The position numbers and the translations under genes are program-made. 64,000 nucleotides of DNA from Methylobacterium sp. W2 (GTDB lineage: Bacteria > Pseudomonadota > Alphaproteobacteria > Rhizobiales > Beijerinckiaceae), in contig NZ_VMOA01000013.1 in NCBI RefSeq assembly GCF_020662345.1, forward strand, positions 61,550 through 125,549, written 5' to 3'. The notes beneath the pieces were generated by a model. That model was not told the DNA's origin. It searched no databases and saw nothing but the letters and a program-made list of their open reading frames with translations. Positions 18,760 to 27,796 of the stretch are shown here, in pieces (position 1 is the first letter of the stretch; every line of letters starts with the position of its first letter).

Positions 18760-19725
18760 TCAGCGATGCAGATGCCGTCGCCGATACTCCGCAGGCGTCG
18801 TCCCGACGCGCCGCATGAAGGCCCGCCGGAGGGTATCGGCGTCGAGGAACCCACAAGCGCTCGCCACCTGCTTGAGAACGATCTCGTCCGTTTCCAGAAG
18901 GCGTCGGACAGCCTCGATCCGGACGTTCTCCACGTAGGCGGCCGGTGTCAGTCCTGTCTCGGTCCTGAACAGACGCGCGAAATGGCGCGGACTCATCCCC
19001 GCGCGCCCCGCGAGCTTCTCGACCGCGTGATCCTCTGCGGGATGCGCGGCCACCCAGCGCTGCACCTCCTGCAGGGCCGAGCGGCCGGCCGGTGCACTGA
19101 GCCCGCGGCGGCTGAACTGCATCTGCCCGCCGCCGCGTCGAAAGAACATCACGAGTTGGCTGGCGACTCGGCGCGCGATCTCCGGGCCGAGATCCTCCTC
19201 GACGAGGGCCAGCGCGAGGTCCAGTCCCGCGGTGACCCCGGCCGCCGTCCTCAGCGGGCCGTCGAAGAGGCAGATCGCATCGGCCTCGACCGACGCCTCC
19301 GGGTAGCGCGCCGCGAGCACCTCCGCCACGGCCCAATGCGTCGTCACCCTCCGGCCGTCCAGCAGGCCGGCCTGACCGAGCAGGAAGGCCCCGCTGCAGA
19401 CCGAACCGTAGCGCCGGCACTGCCTCGCAACCGTCACGAGCCAATCCACGAGACCGCCGTCGAGGTCCGTCTCGTGCATGCGCGGCGCTCCGGCGACCAG
19501 CAGCGTGTCGAAGCTCATCGGAGCGGAACCGGGAGCCACGAGATCGGCGACGAGGCGCCGTCCCGACGATGTGAGGATCGTATCGGCGCCCGTTCCGACG
19601 ATGGCGAGATCGTAGACCTCCTCGCCGCTCTGGACGTTGGCCTCGGCGAAGACGTCGAGCGGGCCGGCCACATCGAGCAATTGGACCCCCGGAAGGGCGA
19701 GGATGGCGACGGAGCGGGGCGCCAT
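18760..19725 (-). CDS. GlxA-family transcription regulator (DJ-1/PfpI domain plus AraC DNA-binding domain)
   Basis: 321 residues. Residues 5-170 are a class I glutamine amidotransferase-like domain with the nucleophile-elbow cysteine in YGSVCSGAFLLGQAGLL. The AraC helix-turn-helix pair covers about 215-315 (MSPRHFARLFRTETGLTPAAYVENVRIEAVRRLL, FLDADTLRRAFMRRVGTTPAEYRR). It lies upstream of, and parallel to, paoABC, and divergent from the HD-domain gene at 19844. Either could be its target. The ligand is unknown. Confidence 0.9.
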   Translation of the reverse strand: MAPRSVAILALPGVQLLDVAGPLDVFAEANVQSGEEVYDLAIVGTGADTILTSSGRRLVADLVAPGSAPMSFDTLLVAGAPRMHETDLDGGLVDWLVTVARQCRRYGSVCSGAFLLGQAGLLDGRRVTTHWAVAEVLAARYPEASVEADAICLFDGPLRTAAGVTAGLDLALALVEEDLGPEIARRVASQLVMFFRRGGGQMQFSRRGLSAPAGRSALQEVQRWVAAHPAEDHAVEKLAGRAGMSPRHFARLFRTETGLTPAAYVENVRIEAVRRLLETDEIVLKQVASACGFLDADTLRRAFMRRVGTTPAEYRRRHLHR

Positions 19726-19843
19726 CGAAGCTCCATGGCTGAGGATGCAGGAACGATGGCAGAAAACGCCGTTAGACGACGATTGATGCCAATGATGGAG
19801 TCTCGTAGCCCGGTGGGAGGCTCAGCGCAAAGGAAACCCGATC

Positions 19844-20521
19844 ATGAGCATTCCCACCTTGGCCACCGTTCCGGACAGCAAACTGGCCCGTGCCGTCACC
19901 GAGTTCGTCCGGGACACCGAAACCGAACTCCTCTTCCATCATTCGAGCCGGGTCTACCAATTCGGCGCCCTGGCCGGCATCCACCGCGGCCTGACCTTCG
20001 ACCGCGACCTTCTCTATGCGGGAGCAATGTTCCACGATGTCGGCCTGATGCCGGACCACAGCAGCGCGGAAGAGCGCTTCGAGGTCGACGGCGCCAATGC
20101 GGCCCGCGACTTCCTGAAGGCGCACGGGGTGCCGGAGGCGGACGTCTATACGGTCTGGACCGCCATCGCGCTGCACACGACGCCCGGCATCCCGGTCCAC
20201 ATGCATCCGGTGGTGGCGCTCGTCACGGCCGGCGTCGAGATGGACGTGCTCGGCCTGACCTACGGAGAATACTCCGACGCCGAGCGTGAGGCGGTGGTAT
20301 CCGCCTTCCCGCGGACGCCCGACTTCAAGGAGGACATCATCCAGGCCTTCTACGACGGCATCCGACACAAGCCGGATACGACGTTCGGCAACGTCAAGGC
20401 GGACGTCATCGCCGACAAGGAACCGAGCTTCCGCAGGGGCAATTTCTGCGCCTTGATCCGCCACTCGCGCTGGTCCACCGGCGCCCATTCCGCAGGATGC
20501 GGCTGCGCTCACCACGCGTGA
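19844..20521 (+). CDS. HD-domain hydrolase of the cyanamide hydratase type
   Basis: 225 residues. The metal-binding HD set is visible: H33 in LLFHHSSRVYQFG, H64-D65 in AMFHDVGLMP, H111 in AIALHTTPGI and D134 in VEMDVLGLTYGEY. The HSxRVYxFG opening and the spacing are those of the HD family that includes fungal cyanamide hydratase (cyanamide to urea), but bacterial members are rarely tested and may act on other compounds. The C terminus ends in a Cys/His-rich GCGCAHHA tail. It is divergent from the GlxA-like gene. Its place between a nitrilase cluster and a cyanase operon makes a cyano-compound substrate attractive, as inference. Confidence 0.75.
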   Translation: MSIPTLATVPDSKLARAVTEFVRDTETELLFHHSSRVYQFGALAGIHRGLTFDRDLLYAGAMFHDVGLMPDHSSAEERFEVDGANAARDFLKAHGVPEADVYTVWTAIALHTTPGIPVHMHPVVALVTAGVEMDVLGLTYGEYSDAEREAVVSAFPRTPDFKEDIIQAFYDGIRHKPDTTFGNVKADVIADKEPSFRRGNFCALIRHSRWSTGAHSAGCGCAHHA

Positions 20522-20822
20522 AGCGCGGGCCCTCTCGGCGAGTGGGTACATCCTCGTCCAGCGCCGCGCCCGACGGCTTCATAGCCGTGCGGGACGGTGC
20601 GGGCGCAGGGTCGGCGCCCTGGAATCAGATGCCGCCTACGCGCGGCCGAACACGGCTCGATGCCCCCGGAATCACGGTTCCGGGGGCATCGCCCCCTAAA
20701 CTCTTCCTATCGAACGTCTTTCCGCCGGGTTTGCAGCCCTGAACGGCCATATCCTCGGTTTGCGCCCGCCCATCCCCTCGGCTAACCCTGTCGCCATCCC
20801 CCGCTTGCCAGAAAGACGCGCG
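20522..20822. other. Intergenic region, 301 nt
   Basis: Between the HD-domain gene and the M20 peptidase gene, both on the plus strand. It holds the hairpin at 20659-20690. The frames in it show no protein family features, and I saw no promoter with good boxes. Confidence 0.4.
20659..20690 (+). terminator. Strong hairpin downstream of the HD-domain gene
   Basis: Perfect 13-nt arms GATGCCCCCGGAA (20659-20671) and its complement (20678-20690), loop TCACGG. There is no clear T-run after it, so it could be a terminator or a small palindromic element. Confidence 0.5.
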
Positions 20823-22208
20823 ATGGCCGCCCTCGACCCGGTTCTCAACGACATCGACCGCGACCTCGACAATGCCCTGGAACGGCTGTTCGCCTTCCTG
20901 CGGATTCCGTCGATTTCCACCGATCCGGCCTATGCCGGTCATTGCCGCGAGGCGGCGCAGTGGCTCACCGGCACCCTGACGGCGCTCGGCTTCGACACCG
21001 CCATCCACGAGACCTCGCTGCATCCGGTGGTGCTGGCGCATGCGCCCAAGCCGGGCAAGCCGCACGTGCTGTTCTACGGCCATTACGACGTGCAGCCGGT
21101 GGACCCGCTGAACCTGTGGGAGACGCCGCCCTTCGAGCCGCGCCTATCGCTGAACGCCAAGGGCGAGCAACAGATCGTGGCGCGCGGTGCCTCCGACGAC
21201 AAGGGTCAGGTGATGACCTTCGTCGAGGCCTGCCGCGCCTTCATCGCCATGGAGGGGGAGTTGCCCTGCGGCGTCACCCTCCTGATCGAGGGCGCCGAGG
21301 AGAACGGCTCGCAAGGGCTGCCCGAATGGGTCGCGGCGAACCGCGACAAGCTCGCGGCCGACATCGTCCTCGTCTGCGACACCAGCATGTGGAACTCCGC
21401 CACGCCGGCTATCACCACCTCCCTGCGGGGTCTCGCCTATTTCGAGGTGAAGGTGACCTGCGCCGACCGCGACCTGCATTCGGGCTTTTTCGGTGGTGCT
21501 GCGCGCAACCCGATCCACGTCCTGTCCAGGATCATCGCCGACCTGCACGACGCGGACGGGAAGGTGACCTTGCCGGGCTTCTACGACGGCGTGCGCGAGA
21601 CGCCCCCGGAGATCCTGGAGCAGTGGCGCGGGCTCGACTTCACGGCGGACAAATTTCTGGGCCCCATCGGCCTATCGGAGCCGGCCGGCGAGCGCGGGCG
21701 CATGCTCATCGAGCTGATCCAGTCGCGCCCGGCCTGCGACGTCAACGGTATCATCGGCGGCTATACCGGCGAGGGCACCAAGACCGTTATCGCGGGAGAG
21801 GCCAGCGCCAAGGTCTCGTTCCGTCTCGTGGACGACCAGGACCCGGAACAGCTCGCCAGGACTTTCGAGGCCTTCGTGCGTGAGCGCATTCCGGCAGACT
21901 GTTCGGTGGAGGTGATCTGCTACAAGGGCAGCCGCGCCATCAGCCTGCCCTTCGACATGCCCGAACTGGATACCGCGAGGGGTGCGCTCGCCGAGGAATG
22001 GGGCGTGCCAGCCGTGACCATCGGCGCGGGCGGCTCGATCCCCATCGTCGGGGACTTCAAGCGGCTCCTCGACCGCAACACGCTCCTCATCGGCTTCGGT
22101 CTCGACGACGACCGCATCCATTCGCCCAACGAGAAGTACGATCTCCGGAGCTTCCACAAGGGCACCCGCTCCTGGGCGCGCATCCTGAAGGCGTTCGGGG
22201 AGCGCTGA
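20823..22208 (+). CDS. M20 family metallo-dipeptidase
   Basis: 461 residues from the ATG at 20823. The M20 metal site is present: HVLFYGHYDVQPVDPLNLW (His, Asp), VARGASDDKGQ (Asp), LIEGAEENGSQGL (Glu-Glu), CDTSMW (Asp), then the dimerisation domain with RDLHSGFFGGAARNP and the last metal ligand in DDDRIHSPNEKYDL. It resembles carboxypeptidase/dipeptidase members of the CNDP/PepV-like group acting on small peptides in the cytoplasm. It stands alone. Confidence 0.9.
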   Translation: MAALDPVLNDIDRDLDNALERLFAFLRIPSISTDPAYAGHCREAAQWLTGTLTALGFDTAIHETSLHPVVLAHAPKPGKPHVLFYGHYDVQPVDPLNLWETPPFEPRLSLNAKGEQQIVARGASDDKGQVMTFVEACRAFIAMEGELPCGVTLLIEGAEENGSQGLPEWVAANRDKLAADIVLVCDTSMWNSATPAITTSLRGLAYFEVKVTCADRDLHSGFFGGAARNPIHVLSRIIADLHDADGKVTLPGFYDGVRETPPEILEQWRGLDFTADKFLGPIGLSEPAGERGRMLIELIQSRPACDVNGIIGGYTGEGTKTVIAGEASAKVSFRLVDDQDPEQLARTFEAFVRERIPADCSVEVICYKGSRAISLPFDMPELDTARGALAEEWGVPAVTIGAGGSIPIVGDFKRLLDRNTLLIGFGLDDDRIHSPNEKYDLRSFHKGTRSWARILKAFGER

Positions 22209-22275
22209 GCAGGGCTTGCGTCCTCAAACCCGAGGCACCGGCAGAGCCTGTTTGAGGTGTTTTTCCAAGGCTTTA

Positions 22276-22385
22276 CCTCATCCTGAGGTGCCGCGTCGCG
22301 GCCTCGAAGGAGGCTTCCAGGGATCGCAAGACGACTGGAGGCCTCCTTCGAGGCCTCCGCTACGCTCCGGCGCCTCAGGATGAGG
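22276..22385. repeat. Large imperfect palindrome (dispersed intergenic element)
   Basis: Outer 13-nt arms CCTCATCCTGAGG (22276-22288) and CCTCAGGATGAGG (22373-22385), inner 14-nt arms GCCTCGAAGGAGGC (22301-22314) and GCCTCCTTCGAGGC (22341-22354). The whole would fold into a hairpin of about 110 nt. Elements built from CCTCATCCTGAGG are common between genes in Hyphomicrobiales. It lies between the M20 gene and the convergent parA-like gene. Confidence 0.8.
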
Positions 22386-22494
22386 AGGTCTGCTTGGATG
22401 ATCGACTCTGCCATGAGTATCCGACGCGAGCCGATCAGGCGGGCTTCAAAAAATCAAGGCGACGTAAAGGATCGGTTCTCCGATACGAACCCGC

Positions 22495-23175
22495 TCAGGA
22501 TGCTTCCGCGCCCGATCGGCTCATCTTCGCGTCGAGCCAGCCCCACAGGGCGCGGATCTCCTCGGCGGCCCGGCCCCGGGGCGCGTACTCGGTGACGCCG
22601 AGGCCGGAGGCCACGGCGTCCTGATGATCCACCCGGTGCACGATGCTGGGTTCGGCCAGCACGCCCAGCGAGCGCAACTGCGCCGCATAGGCATCCGTGC
22701 GCGGGGAGGGCGGGGGCGGGCACTGGTTGAGGACGAGGGCGAGCCGGTTCCGCATCCCGAGGCCGACGAGGGTCTGAAGTGTCGGCCTCGCGGCCACGAG
22801 GTCGAGCCGCGATGGGCGCACCGGCACGACCACGAGGTCGGCCGTGCGCAGGGCCGGGGCCAGACCCGTGGCGGTGCCGGCGGTGTCGATGACGACAAGG
22901 GTGGTTCCGTTCTCCCGGCAGCCTTCCAGGATCTCGGGCATCTGCCCGATCTCCCAGGCCTGGATTCGCTCGACGGTCACTCCGTCCTTCCGGCGCAGGG
23001 CGCCCCAGCCGGCCAGCGACCCCTGCGGATCGAGGTCGAAGGCGATCACGCGTTCGCCGTCCTCCGCCGCCGCCACGGACAGGGAGGCGGCGAGGCTGGT
23101 CTTGCCGGTGCCGCCCTTCTGCACGGCCACGGCGACGACGCGGATGCGCCGGCCGTCGGCAGGCTCCTCCGTCAT
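22495..23175 (-). CDS. ParA/MinD-type ATPase
   Basis: 226 residues from the ATG at 23175 (a GTG one codon earlier is also possible). The deviant Walker A KGGTGKTSLAASLS (about 20-33) with its signature lysine, FDLDPQGSLAGW and VVIDTAGTATGLAPALRTADLVVVPVRPS define the ParA family. No parB or partition-site-like repeat is next to it, so it is probably an orphan ParA involved in positioning a cellular cargo rather than in plasmid partition. It faces the M20 gene across the palindromic element. Confidence 0.85.
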   Translation of the reverse strand: MTEEPADGRRIRVVAVAVQKGGTGKTSLAASLSVAAAEDGERVIAFDLDPQGSLAGWGALRRKDGVTVERIQAWEIGQMPEILEGCRENGTTLVVIDTAGTATGLAPALRTADLVVVPVRPSRLDLVAARPTLQTLVGLGMRNRLALVLNQCPPPPSPRTDAYAAQLRSLGVLAEPSIVHRVDHQDAVASGLGVTEYAPRGRAAEEIRALWGWLDAKMSRSGAEAS

Positions 23176-23402
23176 CACGCCGTCCCGCCGACGCGCGGCC
23201 CCGGGGGTTCGTCAGGCGCCATGCGACCCGCCTCCGTCACCTCGACAACCGGGCATCGGCTGCGACCGGCACGCGCGTGGAGGCGACACGCCCGCCGGCT
23301 TCAGGGGACACCGTACGGCAGGGATCGTCTCTGGATCGGACGGAGCGCGGCCCCTCCGGTCAATCCGGCCGGGCATCGCTGGCGGAAGCCCCGAGCCCCG
23401 GC

Positions 23403-23810
23403 TCAGAACCGCCCGCGGCGCTGCGCGTCGAGGCTCCACGGACCCGCGCCGGCAGCGGCGAGGTAGAGAAAGAGGAAGCAGAACAGGATGGCCGCGTCGC
23501 CGCCGTTGAGGGCCGGGAACGGGCTCTTGGGCGCATGAGCGATGAAATAGGCGAAGGCCATCTGGCCGGAGAGGATGAACGCCACCGGCCGCGTGAATAG
23601 GCCGAGGATGATCAGCGCGCCGCCCACGATCTCGAGGACGGCCGCGAACCAGAAGAGTGTGAACAGCGCCGGTGCCGCCCCGCCGCCCATGCGCACGGGG
23701 AACCCGAACAGCTTCTGCGTTCCGTGCTCCAAGAACAGGACGCCGGCGACGATGCGCAGGAGGCTGAGAAGCCGGGGGGCCCAGATGGACGAGATCGCGT
23801 TGAGGTTCAT
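23403..23810 (-). CDS. DoxX family membrane protein
   Basis: 135 residues from the ATG at 23810. Four hydrophobic segments with the DoxX pattern: LLRIVAGVLFLEHGTQKLFGFP, FWFAAVLEIVGGALIILGLFTRPVAFILSGQMAFAYF and LFCFLFLYLAAAGAGPWSLDA. Members are small inner-membrane proteins, sometimes linked to redox or thiosulfate/quinone functions. Nothing here indicates which. It follows the cyanase operon on the same strand but beyond a probable terminator. Confidence 0.85.
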   Translation of the reverse strand: MNLNAISSIWAPRLLSLLRIVAGVLFLEHGTQKLFGFPVRMGGGAAPALFTLFWFAAVLEIVGGALIILGLFTRPVAFILSGQMAFAYFIAHAPKSPFPALNGGDAAILFCFLFLYLAAAGAGPWSLDAQRRGRF

Positions 23811-23910
23811 GCGGAAACAATCTCCGAGGGGGAGGGCCGTGCGTGCGGCCAAGCCTCCGCAATCAGCACGAAACCCCCTCCGCCGTCGACTCGCCGCGCG
23901 TGAGAAAAGT

Positions 23911-23938
23911 CACCGCGGCCTCCTTCGAAGCCGCGGTG
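23911..23938 (-). terminator. Rho-independent terminator of the cyanate operon
   Basis: Arms CACCGCGGC (23911-23919) and GCCGCGGTG (23930-23938). Read on the minus strand the hairpin is followed by ACTTTTCTC. It lies about 40 nt past the cynS stop. Confidence 0.65.
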
Positions 23939-23978
23939 CCGCTACAGTCTAGAACGCTATCGAAGCATGGCTCCAGAT

Positions 23979-24467
23979 TTACGGCTCCTTGAAGCCGTAA
24001 TCCGGCACACCTTCTTCGTTGTCATAATATTTATACGGCAAAAACTTGCCCGAAAGGTTCATCTTAACCCGGTCGCCCTTGTTGTTTGGCTCCCGTTCCA
24101 TGGTCATGTTGAAATCGATCGCCGACATGATGCCGTCACCGAAATCCTCTTGAATCAGTTCTTTCCAGGTGGTGCCGTAGACCATCACCAACTCGTAGAA
24201 CCGGTAGATCAGCGGGTCGGTGGGCGGCATCTGCGGGATCGAGCCGCGATACGGCGCCTCGTTCAGCATCCGCTCTTCGGATTCGGACAGGCCGAACAGC
24301 TCCGCCGCCTTCTTGGCCTGGGCCTTCGGCAGCTTCATCTGCCCCATGCAGGCGGCGGTGATGAGGATCGGCGAGAGTCCGCCGATCTCGGCCTGGATGT
24401 GCTTCCAGGTCCAGCCCTTCTCGCGCTTGATGTCGAGGAGCTTTTCCGTGAGGTCTTCGCGCTTCAT
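23979..24467 (-). CDS. cynS: Cyanase (cyanate hydratase)
   Basis: 162 residues. It has an N-terminal helical region (LTEKLLDIKREKGWTWKHI) and the catalytic C-terminal domain with R89, E92 and S115 in DPLIYRFYELVMVYG and DGIMSAIDFNM, matching E. coli R96, E99 and S122. It converts cyanate and bicarbonate to ammonia and carbon dioxide. It is the last gene of an operon behind a nitrate/cyanate-type ABC transporter, 46 nt after the ATPase gene, and is followed by a terminator. The operon is driven by the sigma-54 promoter at 27725-27740. Confidence 0.97.
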   Translation of the reverse strand: MKREDLTEKLLDIKREKGWTWKHIQAEIGGLSPILITAACMGQMKLPKAQAKKAAELFGLSESEERMLNEAPYRGSIPQMPPTDPLIYRFYELVMVYGTTWKELIQEDFGDGIMSAIDFNMTMEREPNNKGDRVKMNLSGKFLPYKYYDNEEGVPDYGFKEP

Positions 24468-24513
24468 GTGAGGTCTCCGATGAAGGAACGTGGGTGAGAG
24501 GCGGCACTCGGGT

Positions 24514-25476
24514 TTACGAGGCGGCGGGGATGGGGATCGGCTCCGGCTCGTCGGAGCCCGGCCGCACCACCGGTGGGTGGCGCTGGTCGTAGCCGGCGGG
24601 CATGGCGTCCCGCAGGGTCTTCGAGCGGCTGACGAGGAAGTCCATCAGGTGATTGCGCAGGGCGTAATAGCCCGGAGCGTGGTGGAGCTCGGCGCGGTCG
24701 CGACTCTTCGGCAGCGGGTTCTCGACGATCTCGGCCACCTTGGCCTCGGGGCCGTTGGTCATCAGCACGATGCGGTCGGCGAGGTAGATCGACTCGTCGA
24801 CGTCGTGGGTAATCATGAAGACGGTCTGGCCGGTCTCGATGCAGATGCGGCGCACTTCGTCCTGAAGGGTGCCCCGCGTGAGCGCGTCGAGGGCCGAGAA
24901 CGGCTCGTCCATGAGCAGGATCTTGGGCTCGATGGCGAGCGCCCTCGCGATGCCGACGCGCTGCTTCATGCCGCCGGAGAGTTCCGAGGGGCGCTTATGC
25001 TCGGAGCCGGCGAGGCCCACCGTGGCGATGGCTTTGCGGGCGCGCTCCTCCACCTCGGCGCGGGAGGCCTTGCGCCAGCGCGAGGAGACCGCATAGGCGA
25101 CGTTGCCGAGCACCGTGCGCCAGGGCAGCAAGGCATGCCCCTGGAAGATCACCGCGCGGTCGAGGCTCGTTCCCTCGATCGCCTGCCCGTCGACGATGAC
25201 GACGCCTTCACTCGGCGCCTCCAGCCCGGCCAGGATGTTGAGCACCGTGGTCTTGCCGCAGCCGGAATGGCCGATCATGCAGACGAACTCGCCCCGCCGC
25301 ATGGGCAGCCACAGGTTCTCGAACACGGTGTTCTGCTTGCCGCCGGGGGCGGGATAGCGCCGGGCGATCCCCTCGATGGAGATGAACTTCTCAGACGACG
25401 ACATGCGGCTGGTCCCGGCGGCGGGGTCGGGAGCGGCGCTCGCGGAGCGCCGCGCGAAGGGAAGGAGTTGGCTCAT
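24514..25476 (-). CDS. ABC transporter ATP-binding protein, nitrate/cyanate type (NrtD/CynD-like)
   Basis: 320 residues; an internal ATG at 25404 (MSSSEKFISIEG) would give 296. Walker A is GHSGCGKTT (69-77), followed by the Q-loop FQGHALLPWRTV, signature ELSGGMKQRVGIARAL, Walker B ILLMDEPFSALD and the switch His in ITHDVDES. A C-terminal tail of about 60 residues is typical of the nitrate/sulfonate/taurine group. It powers the permease at 25486-26325. Linkage to cynS points to cyanate as substrate. Confidence 0.92.
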   Translation of the reverse strand: MSQLLPFARRSASAAPDPAAGTSRMSSSEKFISIEGIARRYPAPGGKQNTVFENLWLPMRRGEFVCMIGHSGCGKTTVLNILAGLEAPSEGVVIVDGQAIEGTSLDRAVIFQGHALLPWRTVLGNVAYAVSSRWRKASRAEVEERARKAIATVGLAGSEHKRPSELSGGMKQRVGIARALAIEPKILLMDEPFSALDALTRGTLQDEVRRICIETGQTVFMITHDVDESIYLADRIVLMTNGPEAKVAEIVENPLPKSRDRAELHHAPGYYALRNHLMDFLVSRSKTLRDAMPAGYDQRHPPVVRPGSDEPEPIPIPAAS

Positions 25477-25485
25477 GGCGCGGCC

Positions 25486-26325
25486 TCACTCGGGGAAGGT
25501 GACGAGACGCTGCGCGCGCGCCAGCAACTGGTCGAGGATCATGCCCACGAGGCCGATGACCAGGATCGAGACGATCACATTGGTGATCGAGAGGTTGTTC
25601 CACTCGTTCCAGACGAAGTAGCCGATGCCGGTTCCGCCCACGAGCATCTCGGCCGCCACGATGACGAGCCAGGCGATGCCGACGGAGATGCGCATGCCGG
25701 TGAGGATCGTGGGCGCGGCAGCCGGCAGGATGACTGTGAAAGCACGCCGGATCGGCCCGACCTCCAGGGTCCGGGCCACGTTCAGCCATTCCTTGCGCGT
25801 TCCGGCTACGCCGAAGGCGGTGTTGATCAGCATCGGCCAGAGCGAGCAGATGAAGATCACGAAGATCGCCGACAGGCTCGAATCCTTGATCGTGTAGAGG
25901 GCGAGCGGCATCCAGGCGAGGGGCGAGACCGGCTTCAGGAGCTGGATGAAGGGGTCGAGCGCCCGGCCCATCAGCGGCGACATGCCGATGAGGAAGCCGA
26001 TGGGGATGGCCACCAGCACCGCGAGACCGTAGCCGAGCGCCACCCGGCCAATGGAATAGGCGAGCTGGATGCCGAGCCCCTTGTCGTTCGGCCCGCGGTC
26101 GTAGAACGGGTCCTTGAGGTGCTTCCAGGCGGTGGCGGCGACGTCGAGGGGCCCCGGCATCGCCGACTTACCGGTGGTGGCGCTCGCACCCATGAGGGCC
26201 GCGTATTCCGGGTCCATCGCCTCGGTTTTGGCGATCCCGCCCACCGCCAGCTGCCAGAGCAGCAGGAAGGCGGCGAGGACGGCCAGGGAGACGATGCCGG
26301 CCCGGAGCGGGAGGGAAGCCTTCAT
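25486..26325 (-). CDS. ABC transporter permease, nitrate/cyanate type (NrtB/CynB-like)
   Basis: 279 residues. One N-terminal membrane segment (VSLAVLAAFLLLWQLAVGG), a short extracytoplasmic stretch, then the BPD transporter domain from about residue 90 with several helices and the coupling loop near AGTRKEWLNVARTLEVGPIRRAFTVILPAAAPTILTGMRI. The gene lies 3 nt after the binding-protein gene and 9 nt before the ATPase gene, so one transcript is certain in practice. Confidence 0.92.
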   Translation of the reverse strand: MKASLPLRAGIVSLAVLAAFLLLWQLAVGGIAKTEAMDPEYAALMGASATTGKSAMPGPLDVAATAWKHLKDPFYDRGPNDKGLGIQLAYSIGRVALGYGLAVLVAIPIGFLIGMSPLMGRALDPFIQLLKPVSPLAWMPLALYTIKDSSLSAIFVIFICSLWPMLINTAFGVAGTRKEWLNVARTLEVGPIRRAFTVILPAAAPTILTGMRISVGIAWLVIVAAEMLVGGTGIGYFVWNEWNNLSITNVIVSILVIGLVGMILDQLLARAQRLVTFPE

Positions 26326-26328
26326 GGC

Positions 26329-27690
26329 TCAGCCCGCCCGCTTGATGGCGAAGGAATTCAGGTACTCCTCGGGTTTGGCCGGATCGAAGACCTTGCCCAT
26401 CACCGAGAAGGATTTCGAGGTGGCTGTCGGCGGGGTGAGGCCGGCCTCCTTCATCAGCCGGGCGGCGTCGGTGGCGAGATAGACCTTCTCGGCCACCGCC
26501 TTGTAATCGACATCGCCCTTGATCTGACCCCAGCGCTTCATCTGCGTCATGATCCAGACGGCGAAGGACGACCACGGGAAGGCGTCGAAATCGACGCGGT
26601 CCGGCACTTTGCGGACGTTGCCGAGGCCGTCGGCGAAGGTTCCGGTGAGCACCTGCTCCACCACCGTCACCGGCTGGTTGAGGTAGTTGGCCGGAGCGAT
26701 CTGCGCGGCGATCTCCTTGCGGTTCTCGATCTTCGAGGCATAGACCGTCGCCTCGATAACGGCGCGGAGCAGAGCGGCGTAGGTGTTCGGGGTCTGGGTG
26801 ACGAAATCCTGCGAGGCCGCGAAGGCGCAGCACGGGTGCCTGTCCCAGATCTCCTTCGACAGGATGTGGATGAAGCCGACGCCGTCATAGACCGCCCGCT
26901 GGTTCACCGGGTCGGGGGCGAGAAACCCGTCGATATTGTCGGCGCGCAGGTTGGCGACCATGTCCGGCGGCGGGACGGCGCGGATCTGCACGTCGGTATC
27001 GGGGTCGATCCCGGCTTCCGCGAGGTAGTAGCGCAGCAGGTAATTGTGCATCGAATAGTCGAAGGGCACCGCGAGCTTGAAGCCCTTCCAGCTCTTCGGG
27101 TCGCGCCTGTCCTTGTGCTTCATCGCCAGGGTGATCGCCTGACCGTTGACGTTCTCCACCGCCGGCATCGTGTAGGGGACGGGGTTCGATCCGACCCCGA
27201 GCGAGATCGCGATGGGCATCGGCGCCAGCATGTGGGCGGCGTCGTATTCCTTGTTCAGGGTCTTGTCGCGGATCACGGCCCAGCCGGCGGTCTTCACCAC
27301 CTCCACGTTCAGCCCCTGCTTCTCGTAGAAGCCCATGGGTTTCGCCATGATGATCGGCGTGGCGCAGGTGATCGGGATGAAGCCGACCTTGAGATCGGTC
27401 TTTTCGGGCTTCGCCCCTTGCGCGAAAGCCTCGGCCACGAATTTCGTCGGGAAGAACTGGCTCACGGCGGCCAGCGCCGTCGCCGCGCCGACGCTCCTGA
27501 GGAAGGCGCGCCGCTGCGCATCTTCGGGGAACAGGGCCCGCATCACCGCGCCTTCGACGGCCCGCGTGACCGCGGCGTCGCCGGACGGAGCTTCGGCATC
27601 GTGCGCAGCTTGATCGCGATGGTTTCCGCAGGAGCAGCTCCCGCGCTTCAAGGTCAGCCGGGCGTTGAACGGATCGTCGAAGAGCGCCAT
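26329..27690 (-). CDS. Nitrate/cyanate ABC transporter substrate-binding protein (NrtA/CynA-like)
   Basis: 453 residues from the ATG at 27690 (AAAGG about 9 nt upstream). A twin-arginine motif QRRAFLRSVGAATALAA at 59-75 lies unusually far in, behind a 58-residue leader containing CSCGNH. The binding domain follows: TDLKVGFIPITCATPIIMAKPMGFYEKQGL, ITLAMKHKDRRDP, FAASQDFVTQTPNTY. This is the family of NrtA, CmpA and CynA. With cynS in the operon, cyanate is the likely ligand; nitrate cannot be excluded, but no nitrate reductase is in the window. First gene of the operon. Confidence 0.9.
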   Translation of the reverse strand: MALFDDPFNARLTLKRGSCSCGNHRDQAAHDAEAPSGDAAVTRAVEGAVMRALFPEDAQRRAFLRSVGAATALAAVSQFFPTKFVAEAFAQGAKPEKTDLKVGFIPITCATPIIMAKPMGFYEKQGLNVEVVKTAGWAVIRDKTLNKEYDAAHMLAPMPIAISLGVGSNPVPYTMPAVENVNGQAITLAMKHKDRRDPKSWKGFKLAVPFDYSMHNYLLRYYLAEAGIDPDTDVQIRAVPPPDMVANLRADNIDGFLAPDPVNQRAVYDGVGFIHILSKEIWDRHPCCAFAASQDFVTQTPNTYAALLRAVIEATVYASKIENRKEIAAQIAPANYLNQPVTVVEQVLTGTFADGLGNVRKVPDRVDFDAFPWSSFAVWIMTQMKRWGQIKGDVDYKAVAEKVYLATDAARLMKEAGLTPPTATSKSFSVMGKVFDPAKPEEYLNSFAIKRAG

Positions 27691-27724
27691 GTCGCGGACC
27701 TTTCTGCAGAGACGCCTCCCTCAT

Positions 27725-27740
27725 GGCAAACGCTGTGCCA
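27725..27740 (-). promoter_or_regulatory. Sigma-54 promoter of the cyanate transporter-cynS operon
   Basis: On the minus strand TGGCACAGCGTTTGCC: -24 TGGCAC, -12 TTGC, GG-N10-GC spacing exact. The transcript would start near 27714, leaving a leader of about 24 nt to the start codon at 27690. Compare TGGCACACGGATTGCC at 7499-7514. Confidence 0.82.
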
Positions 27741-27796
27741 GCCGTGATGTCAGGGAAAAATACAGCTATAACAATGCCTTAATATCCGAGCGAAGA

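Noticed and set aside
24490..27747. A 1085-codon plus-strand open frame opposite the cyanate operon
   Set aside because: High GC leaves antisense frames open. The minus-strand genes (cynS end, ATPase, permease, binding protein) carry all expected motifs, while this frame has no recognisable domain and is full of His/Arg/Gly.
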